Assembly: GCA_934479825.1 (NCBI GenBank) | Contig: CAKSOW010000004.1 | Location: forward strand, 1 to 64,000 | Direction: 5' to 3' | DNA: 64,000 nt | Origin: an uncultured Eubacteriales bacterium | Lineage (GTDB): Bacteria > Bacillota > Clostridia > Oscillospirales > CAG-382 | Shown here: positions 1 through 6,030 of the stretch, piece after piece | Layout of the letters: every line of letters starts with the position of its first letter | How positions within the stretch are numbered: position 1 is the first letter of the stretch | The notes under the pieces: generated by a model | Seen by the model: only the letters and a program-made list of their open reading frames with translations | Told to the model about the DNA's origin: nothing | Databases searched by the model: none | Program-made: the position numbers and the translations under genes

Positions 1-78
1 TCCTTTTGTGTCCATCCTTTTTTTTGCTTGCACTTACATTGTAAATTCAAGTGTACGAAAAAGTAACCAAAAAGTACA

Positions 79-100
79 CCAGAGGTCTGCTGACCTCTGG
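79..100. repeat. short perfect hairpin beside the inverted-repeat element
   Basis: CCAGAGGTC at 79-87 pairs perfectly with GACCTCTGG at 92-100 around a 4-nt loop. It lies just outside the left arm of the 113-834 element and may be part of the same repetitive unit. There is no T-tract after it, so it is not called a terminator. Confidence 0.5.
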
Positions 101-112
101 ACTCCCGGGGAA

Positions 113-834
113 CGGTTCAAAACCCGTGCGGTGGAATTTCAAGTAAAATTTGAAACGCTAAGTGCATTAAGATTTTTTGCAAAAATTTGTTAGTGCCGCA
201 AACACGCACGGCCATGTTTTGAACCGGCGAAAAAGGGAGACTGTTGATAAAACGCTCGGACGCATCAAAAGTTGCCGGTGGCAAGTTTTGGCGTGTCGGA
301 GACCGCCGAAACAGGGAGTATTGTGAGCGGACGCGAACAAGACGACCATGTTTCAAGGAGACTATCGCTAAATATCTGAATTTTGATTTAGGTCGGTTAG
401 TGCTGGGGCTTGATGCCGCAAACGGTAGATGAAGAGAAAAACTGCACGTTATCTTTGCTGCGGTGGGTATATGAAGTCGATGTGGGCAAAGGGAAAGTTG
501 GGTATAAATCTGTGGTTTGCCTATATGCAGAAAACCGGATTTTTGCACTCTCTTACAAAGCCATCCTTTTTCTTAAAAATAACTTTCTGTTTTCTCAAAA
601 ACACCTTCCCACCAAATTCCCCCATTCCCTGAAACACATAACCTACTGTCCACCAAAATCAGGGCTTGCCTTTTTATAAATACCCTCAAAGCCTTACGCA
701 GTAAAGTACGCGTCTCGCACCGGTTCAAAACATGGCCGTGCGTATCGCGATACTTACAAATTTTCGCAAAAAATCTTAATGCGCTGAACCTTTTAAATAT
801 CCTCTAAATCTCCCACCGCACGGGTTTTGAACCG
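113..834. repeat. MITE-like element with 115-bp imperfect inverted repeats
   Basis: The arms are 113-227 and 720-834, equal in length. Outer blocks 113-134 and 813-834 are perfect 22-bp inverted copies (core CGGTTCAAAACCCGTGCGG). Inner blocks 205-227 and 720-742 are perfect 23-bp copies (core CACGGCCATGTTTTGAACC). A middle block, 164-190 against 756-782, matches with one mismatch. The roughly 490 bp between the arms contain no recognisable gene; the open frames there are short and lack ribosome sites. The architecture fits a non-autonomous, transposon-derived repeat, but no flanking target duplication was identified, so mobility is inferred. Confidence 0.6.
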
Positions 835-866
835 AGGTCGCAGGGCGGAGCCCCGGCTGCTTTTTG

Positions 867-1008
867 GTTCTTTTTGCAGAAGCAAAAAGAACGTAAAAAA
901 CGTCCCCCTTTTTGTTACTTTTCGCAGAGACGAAAAGTAACAAAAAAAACCGTCCCTTACTTGCTTTTCGGGAATCGAAAAGCACTCTTTTCCGGGCTCT
1001 CCGGAAAA
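867..1008. repeat. array of four tandem hairpins
   Basis: Four separate perfect hairpins follow each other within about 140 bp. The stems are 867-877/882-892 (GTTCTTTTTGC), 909-924/931-946 (core GTTACTTTTCG), 962-970/976-984 (TGCTTTTCG) and 988-995/1001-1008 (TTTTCCGG). The loops are 4-6 nt and the stem sequences differ, so each is an independent reverse-complement word rather than a copied unit. The array ends about 24 bp before the GTG start of the DnaD-like gene. It may be a repetitive extragenic element or a leader structure. Confidence 0.6.
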
Positions 1009-1031
1009 AATACATAAAATCGGAGAAAAAA

Positions 1032-2045
1032 GTGAAACTGACAAATCGGCATACCGGCCAGGTCTTTGTCATGCCCAAAATCGAGACAAAATACCTGAAC
1101 CGCGCCAAAAAATCCGAATTGAAAATTCTATATTATATCTTCGCTCATGGCGGTATGTCCTCCACCGATGAGATCTGCCATGCCTTGGAGGAAACGCCGG
1201 ATTCTGTCCATGCCGCCCTCGCCTTTTGGCGCTGCGCCGGCGTTATCGACGAAACCGACGAACCCGATTCCGACAGCCCGAATCCTCCGGATCATTCCGA
1301 TTCTCCGGATAAACCGGGAAAACCGGAACTGTCCCCCGCCTCCGTCTCCCCTGCACCGGACATGCCCCAGACACCGGCAAGTGTGCCTGAAAATAAACCT
1401 CGCTTGGGCGCACCGACCGGCTATTCGCTGGCGGAAATAACAGCCGCACGCGACCGGAACGCGGAATTCGCCAGCCTTGTGTCCTATTTGGAGAAACTCG
1501 CCGGCCGCCTTTATAACGAAGCCGAACAGGGGATTGTGCTGTTCTTATACGATACCCTCGGCATTCCGTGCGAAGTCATCATGGGCGTTGCCGGATATTG
1601 CGTTTCCAAGGGCAAAAACTCCATTCGCTACATACAGAAAACCGTTATGAATCTGACCGAAGAAGGCATTCATACCTATGAGGAATTGGAAGCCTATTTA
1701 ACCGACCGCAAGCAAAAAGACGATTACCGCGGCATGGTTAAACGCGTCATCGGCGCGGAACGCGCTTTTTCCAAACCCGAATGCGGACATATCGACCGTT
1801 GGGAAAAGAACGGTTTTTCAGAGGAGCTTATCACATTAGCCTATGAAAAAACCGTCGCGAAGATCAATAAACCGCAGATTGCCTATATGTCAAAAATTCT
1901 CGACGGCTGGCAGGAAAAGAATTTAAAGACCGCCGCCGAGGTCGAAGAATATTTCAAAAATCCGGATAACCGGCTGCTTTCGGGCACTTCCAAAAACGCC
2001 GATCGGTTGGATTTCAATTTGGACGATATTTTTGAAAAGCCGTAA
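1032..2045 (+). CDS. DnaD-domain replication protein
   Basis: A 337-residue protein related to the DnaD/DnaB2 primosome family, which helps load the replicative helicase. The GTG at 1032 is chosen because a CGGAGA ribosome site precedes it; the longer in-frame ATG at 912 would translate the hairpin array. The N-terminal part resembles a small winged-helix DnaD-N-like module. A Pro/Ser/Asp-rich linker follows, then two helical regions. The final region carries the family's YxxxIxxxW signature (YMSKILDGW) near residue 285. A DnaC-type loader often follows this family, but here the next gene encodes a YhaN-like ATPase. The domain call is confident; the exact role is not. Confidence 0.8.
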   Translation: MKLTNRHTGQVFVMPKIETKYLNRAKKSELKILYYIFAHGGMSSTDEICHALEETPDSVHAALAFWRCAGVIDETDEPDSDSPNPPDHSDSPDKPGKPELSPASVSPAPDMPQTPASVPENKPRLGAPTGYSLAEITAARDRNAEFASLVSYLEKLAGRLYNEAEQGIVLFLYDTLGIPCEVIMGVAGYCVSKGKNSIRYIQKTVMNLTEEGIHTYEELEAYLTDRKQKDDYRGMVKRVIGAERAFSKPECGHIDRWEKNGFSEELITLAYEKTVAKINKPQIAYMSKILDGWQEKNLKTAAEVEEYFKNPDNRLLSGTSKNADRLDFNLDDIFEKP

Positions 2046-2142
2046 AACGGGGCTTTCTTATGCATGCCGCCCTGCTTTGGGCGGCGCGGAACCGTTGTGC
2101 GGACTTTTGCGACAGTCTGCAAGATATTAAGGAGAAATCAGA

Positions 2143-4344
2143 ATGAAAATTCGGTCTGCTTTAATTCAAAGCTTCGGAAAATTAAAAAATCAGTCTTTCG
2201 CTTTCTCCGACGGACTTAATGTCATCACCGGCAAAAATGAATCCGGAAAAAGCTCGTTTGCACGCTTTGTCCGCTTTATGCTATACGGCTACACCTCATC
2301 CCGAAGCACTTCCCTCTCCGAGAACGACAAAAAGCGCTATACCCCTTGGGACGAACCGGTCTCGTCGGGCGAAATGACCGTTGAAACAACGGAAAACACC
2401 TATATCTTACGCCGCGAACAGGCCGCACGCGCCTCTTTTTCCACAACGAACGAATCCGGAAAGCCTGTCTTTAACGGCATTCCGGCCGGCGAAGCGATTT
2501 TCGGAATCAGCGCCGACACTTTCGACAAGACCGCCTTTATCAGCTCCGGCGACGTGTTTTTCGACGATGCCGAAGCGCTTTCCGGCGCTATCAAAAACAT
2601 GGTTTTTGCCGCAGATAGCGCCGTTGACTCGGAAAACGCCTTAAAACGCTTAGAAAAGCTCAACGTCTCGATCTTAGGCAAAACCGGCCGCAGCGGCAGA
2701 CTGCATGCCGCGCGCGCAGAGCTTGCCGAAGCTGCAGAAAAAGAGATCCGCCTAAAAGATCTTCACCACGACCTGCTCGGCGCCAAAGCGTCTCTTTCGC
2801 GCGTACAGGCAAAATTAGAAGAAAACCGCGCCGCTGTCGCTCGGCTTGAAAAAGAAAAACAGAACCGCGATTTTTACAACGCGTTCTGCTTATGTCAGAA
2901 ATTGGATGACGCAAAAAACGCGCTCGACCAAAGCCGCAAGGCTTATGAAACAGCACGTCTTTCCCTTGTATTTGACGGATTTATGCCGGACAGGGAGTAT
3001 CTGGCCGCCATGAACCGGGCTTTGGTGGATCTTGCGTCCGACGAAGAACGGGTGGAATTGGCACGAAAAAATCTTGCCGATGCCGAAAAAGTATATCATG
3101 CCGGTTTTTCCGATATCCGGCAAATGCAGTTTAACAATACGCTGGACGAAACCGGCATAAAACCGGACGAACTGACGGAAAACATCCGCGTTTTACGTAA
3201 AAAACGCGCGTCAGACAAAAAACGGGCTATTTTGTTTGCCTGCCTGATCCTCACCTTTCCTCTCGCCCTGTTCTTCGGATTCCGCGCCAAGAAGATCCGC
3301 TTGCAATTGGAAAAATTAGCCGCACAGTTTGAGTGCGCCACCATAGAAGAACTGGAAAAACGGATCGACTTATACGACGCTTCGTCCGAAGCCGCAAGCC
3401 AAGCCAAAAAACACCGCCAAAACGCGGAAAAAACCTTGGAGGCAGCCCTTGCCGCACGGGCGTCCGGCGCGTCGCAGTTGGCCGACATGCTTGACAAGAC
3501 CGGCCGCGGGGTGTCGTATTCCGACACTTCGGAGCTTGCCGAAACAGCCGGCGTACATATCCGCGAGCTGGATGCACTTCTGGCACGGGCGGAAAACGCG
3601 GAACGCGATTTTCAAAAGGCCGAATCTTTATACGACGGATTATGCCAGAGTGCCGGAAACATAGACGTTCTTCGGGAAAAAGCCGGCGGATATGACGCTT
3701 CGTTTCCACTGCGCGAACCGGAAAAAATTGCCAAGGAACTCGATTTTTACCGCCGTGCGATTGAGGGACTTTCCATTCAAGAGCGTGAATTTGAGAAAAA
3801 AGCGGCTGTCTTGACCGGCTCTATGGAAAAACCGGACGAGGTTGCGGCTCAGATTGCGGCGTTGACCGGGGAAATTGAAGAGCTTGAAAAGAAGCATGCG
3901 GCACTCTCCATGGCCATTGATGCCATCGAAAGCGCGCACGAGGAAATGCGCGGCAATGTTTCACCGCTTTTGACGCGCGGTGCGTCGGAACTGTTTGAGC
4001 AAATGACAGGCGGCAAATACAGCGGCTTATATGTTGACAACGATTTGGGGCTTTCGTTTTTAGAAAAAGGCAAAGCAGAATACCGAAATGTTGAATATTT
4101 AAGCGCCGGAGCATTGGATGCGGCTTATCTGGCACTTCGTCTGACGCTTACGGAATATTTATACCAAGAGCCGCCGGTCTTTGTATTTGACGACGCCTTT
4201 GTCCGTTTTGACGATGAGCGCCTTGACCGGGTATGCGGTATTCTGAAAACACTTGCCGAGAAATATCAGGTCATTGTGCTGTCCTGCCAAGAAAGAGAAG
4301 CGGCAAAACTTGCGGCATTCGGCGCGCAGATTTCAGAGATATAG
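2143..4344 (+). CDS. YhaN/SbcC-like SMC-type ATPase
   Basis: A 733-residue ABC/SMC-like ATPase of the YhaN type, a family linked to DNA repair or processing. Walker A is GKNESGKSS at residues 30-38. Long charged coiled coils occupy about 170-350 and 390-630. They are interrupted near 365-385 by a hydrophobic stretch (ACLILTFPLALFFGF), as in YhaN-type proteins. The C-terminal half of the ATPase head has a YLSAGALDAAYLALRL signature and a Walker B region, FVFDDAFVRFDD. A good AAGGAGAA ribosome site precedes the ATG. YhaN/SbcC proteins usually work with an SbcD-like nuclease, and none is visible beside it. The gene ends just before a strong terminator. Confidence 0.75.
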   Translation: MKIRSALIQSFGKLKNQSFAFSDGLNVITGKNESGKSSFARFVRFMLYGYTSSRSTSLSENDKKRYTPWDEPVSSGEMTVETTENTYILRREQAARASFSTTNESGKPVFNGIPAGEAIFGISADTFDKTAFISSGDVFFDDAEALSGAIKNMVFAADSAVDSENALKRLEKLNVSILGKTGRSGRLHAARAELAEAAEKEIRLKDLHHDLLGAKASLSRVQAKLEENRAAVARLEKEKQNRDFYNAFCLCQKLDDAKNALDQSRKAYETARLSLVFDGFMPDREYLAAMNRALVDLASDEERVELARKNLADAEKVYHAGFSDIRQMQFNNTLDETGIKPDELTENIRVLRKKRASDKKRAILFACLILTFPLALFFGFRAKKIRLQLEKLAAQFECATIEELEKRIDLYDASSEAASQAKKHRQNAEKTLEAALAARASGASQLADMLDKTGRGVSYSDTSELAETAGVHIRELDALLARAENAERDFQKAESLYDGLCQSAGNIDVLREKAGGYDASFPLREPEKIAKELDFYRRAIEGLSIQEREFEKKAAVLTGSMEKPDEVAAQIAALTGEIEELEKKHAALSMAIDAIESAHEEMRGNVSPLLTRGASELFEQMTGGKYSGLYVDNDLGLSFLEKGKAEYRNVEYLSAGALDAAYLALRLTLTEYLYQEPPVFVFDDAFVRFDDERLDRVCGILKTLAEKYQVIVLSCQEREAAKLAAFGAQISEI

Positions 4345-4392
4345 CCGCCGGAGCTGCTTTTCTTGTATGACAACAAAACTCCTGCAAGTTGG

Positions 4393-4431
4393 ATGCGTTC
4401 TGCACCGAATTCGGTGCAGAACGCATTTTTT
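4393..4431 (+). terminator. rho-independent terminator after the YhaN-like gene
   Basis: 4393-4426 is a perfect 34-bp palindrome (half-site ATGCGTTCTGCACCGAA) followed by a T-run to 4432. It closes the upstream transcription unit. Confidence 0.85.
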
Positions 4432-4467
4432 TGATTCCTGCAAAATGATTTTCAAGTTGATACAACA

Positions 4468-4509
4468 AAAAATACGCAAGGAAAGGTTTATCTTCCCTTG
4501 CGTATTTTT
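4468..4509 (-). terminator. terminator facing the invertible promoter (OFF side)
   Basis: AAAAATACGCAAGG at 4468-4481 pairs perfectly with 4496-4509, giving a 14-bp stem. Read leftward, the stem is followed by a T-tract; read rightward, its own right arm is T-rich, so it may act in both directions. It abuts the left inverted repeat at 4509-4533 and would stop transcripts from the leftward promoter at 4581-4609 after fewer than 110 nt. Confidence 0.75.
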
Positions 4510-4533
4510 GTATAATGAAGTACTAAACTTCAT
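4509..4533 (+). repeat. left 25-bp inverted repeat, predicted recombination site
   Basis: This 25-bp sequence is repeated without mismatch in inverse orientation at 5957-5981. Its core ATGAAGTACTAAACTTCAT is itself two 7-bp arms (ATGAAGT/ACTTCAT) around a 5-bp spacer, which is the layout of a tyrosine recombinase core site. The two copies flank exactly one gene, the recombinase. Confidence 0.75.
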
Positions 4534-4565
4534 GGTATATAAAGCAACTTCCAAACTACATCCTT

Positions 4566-4593
4566 TTGCATACACAATATATCATACTATAAA
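4566..4593 (+). promoter_or_regulatory. possible rightward promoter for the recombinase
   Basis: TTGCAT (4566-4571), a 16-bp spacer and TATAAA (4588-4593) overlap the stronger leftward promoter. It would transcribe the recombinase in either orientation of the segment because it moves with the gene. The match is moderate. Confidence 0.35.
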
Positions 4594-4609
4594 AAGGTGG
4601 ATTTGTCAA
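4581..4609 (-). promoter_or_regulatory. near-consensus promoter on the invertible segment, pointing left (OFF)
   Basis: On the minus strand: TTGACA (4604-4609), a 17-bp spacer, then TATGAT (4581-4586). This is among the best sigma-A-like promoters in the window, yet it points away from every nearby gene and into the terminator at 4468-4509. Inversion between the 25-bp repeats would place its -10 near 5904-5909, facing the helicase/EPS operon about 115 nt upstream of its first start codon. Confidence 0.75.
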
Positions 4610-4620
4610 TAGTTTTTACT

Positions 4621-4678
4621 CTTTACTTCGGCCATGAATCGGAAACAAATGTTAAAATATTGCTTTAACAAAGTAAAG
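4621..4678. promoter_or_regulatory. nested inverted repeats upstream of the recombinase
   Basis: CTTTACTT (4621-4628) pairs with AAGTAAAG (4671-4678). Inside them TGTTAAA (4650-4656) pairs with TTTAACA (4664-4670). The position between promoter and start codon fits an operator or accessory recombinase-binding sites. No protein is assigned. Confidence 0.4.
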
Positions 4679-4768
4679 AAATGTCAGCATTTTTCCGAAA
4701 ACTTCAATCCAAAGTGAAAAACGATCGATAATTCGCCGTCAATACGCTGTCAAAATGGAGGAAAAAGC

Positions 4769-5911
4769 ATGGCAAGACGAGGAGAAAACATTTTTAAACG
4801 CAAGGACGGGCGCTGGGAAGCCCGGATTCTGGAACACGCCGGAAACGGTCAGAAAATATACCGTTCTTTATACGGAAAAAGCTATCGGGAGGTTAAGGCG
4901 AAAAAGGAAAAGTATTACAGACTATCTACCTTTGCCGTTCACTCCCCCAAGACTGTGGGAACTTTTTCCGATGTTGCGGTTTGTTGGCTGTCTTTCGTCA
5001 AAGGGACTGTCAAGGAATCCACCTATACACGGTATTATCGGAATGTATACAGCTATCTTATGCCGTTTCTCGGAAACTATTTCATTTCCGTTATCGATAT
5101 CAACCGCATCAACCGTTTCAAAGAAGATCTGTTATTCAAAGGAGGAATCCGGAAAAACGGATTATCGCCCAAAACGGTTTCCGACATATTGTCTGTCCTG
5201 AAAATGATTTTTTCTTATGCCGCTGAAAACGGATATCCGGTTCCCAATATGTCTTTGATACGCAATCCGCGCAAGAAAAAACAGGAGATTGCCGTTATAT
5301 CCGAAAAAACGGTAGAACGCTTGGAAGAACTATTACTAAGTTCCGACAGACCGGTTCATCTCGGAATCCTTTTAACTTTACATACCGGGATCCGTTGCGG
5401 CGAGCTTTGCGGTTTGCGTTGGAGCGATTTTGATTTTGACGCGGCAACCGTACACATCAATCGCACGGTGGAACGCATTGCCGATCTTGACCCTTTATCG
5501 GCACACAAGACCAAACTGGTTATAAACGAACCGAAAACGGAAAACTCCAAACGGGAAATCCCGTTGCCGAAGTCGCTTTGCCGATATTTAAAAGAAAAGC
5601 GAGTTGCCGCTGATTTATATTTGTTGACCGGAACGCATAAACCTTTGGAACCGCATACTTTATATATGTGGTATAAGCGTTTCATCAAGCGTAATGATTT
5701 GGGTGAATATACCTTTCATGCCCTGCGGCATACTTTTGCGACCCGTGGTATCGCCTCCGGATTTGACGCCAAATCGCTTTCGGAAATCCTCGGGCATGCA
5801 GATGTAACGACTACCTTGCGCTGCTATGTACATCCGGCCATGGAGCAAAAACGAAAACAGATGGAAAATCTGTTTGACGAAAAAATCCGTGGTCAGAAAT
5901 ATGGTCTGTAA
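4769..5911 (+). CDS. tyrosine recombinase of the predicted inversion switch
   Basis: A 380-residue site-specific tyrosine recombinase of the phage-integrase family. An arm-binding-like N-terminus (about 1-50) precedes a core-binding region (about 70-165) and a catalytic domain (about 175-370). The catalytic set looks complete: R209 in HTGIRCGELCGLRW, H317-x2-R320 in HALRHTF, H343 in LGHADV and Y353. GGAGG at 4757-4761 supports the ATG at 4769. The gene is the only one between the 25-bp inverted repeats, so its likely job is to invert its own segment and switch the downstream operon, much as Hin does with an unrelated enzyme class. A remnant of an integrated element is the alternative. The enzyme call is near certain; the switch role is inferred. 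Confidence 0.85.
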   Translation: MARRGENIFKRKDGRWEARILEHAGNGQKIYRSLYGKSYREVKAKKEKYYRLSTFAVHSPKTVGTFSDVAVCWLSFVKGTVKESTYTRYYRNVYSYLMPFLGNYFISVIDINRINRFKEDLLFKGGIRKNGLSPKTVSDILSVLKMIFSYAAENGYPVPNMSLIRNPRKKKQEIAVISEKTVERLEELLLSSDRPVHLGILLTLHTGIRCGELCGLRWSDFDFDAATVHINRTVERIADLDPLSAHKTKLVINEPKTENSKREIPLPKSLCRYLKEKRVAADLYLLTGTHKPLEPHTLYMWYKRFIKRNDLGEYTFHALRHTFATRGIASGFDAKSLSEILGHADVTTTLRCYVHPAMEQKRKQMENLFDEKIRGQKYGL

Positions 5912-5943
5912 AACGGAATCGGATAGGCTGTCAGGCTTGATTT

Positions 5944-5992
5944 AAGCAAGTGTACAATGAAGTTTAGTACTTCATTATACACTTGCTTTTTT
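5944..5992 (+). terminator. terminator that straddles the right recombination site
   Basis: The left arm 5944-5963 (AAGCAAGTGTA, mismatch C, AATGAAGT) pairs with 5969-5988 and is followed by Ts. The outer left arm lies inside the invertible segment, while the outer right arm lies outside it. Inversion would therefore separate the two arms and leave only the short core palindrome, weakening the block in front of the operon. Confidence 0.75.
5957..5981 (-). repeat. right 25-bp inverted repeat, predicted recombination site
   Basis: Perfect reverse complement of 4509-4533. The intervening segment, 4534-5956 (1423 bp), contains the recombinase and the misdirected promoter. Identity stops abruptly on both sides, as expected for a defined site rather than a decaying duplication. 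Confidence 0.75.
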
Positions 5993-6030
5993 GTTTTTCG
6001 TTAACCGCTTTGCCGAAAGGAGGCCCCGGA

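Noticed and set aside
117..700. Short open frames on both strands at the left end
   Set aside because: They follow the inverted-repeat element, overlap one another, lack ribosome sites and show no recognisable family.
912..1031. Upstream ATG extension of the DnaD-like gene
   Set aside because: The extra 40 residues would be translated from the hairpin array, and no ribosome site precedes 912. The GTG at 1032 has one.
4509..5981. Integrase as a remnant of an integrated phage or transposon
   Set aside because: The flanking repeats are inverted, not direct, and enclose only the recombinase and a promoter. This fits an invertible segment better than attL/attR, though it is not excluded.
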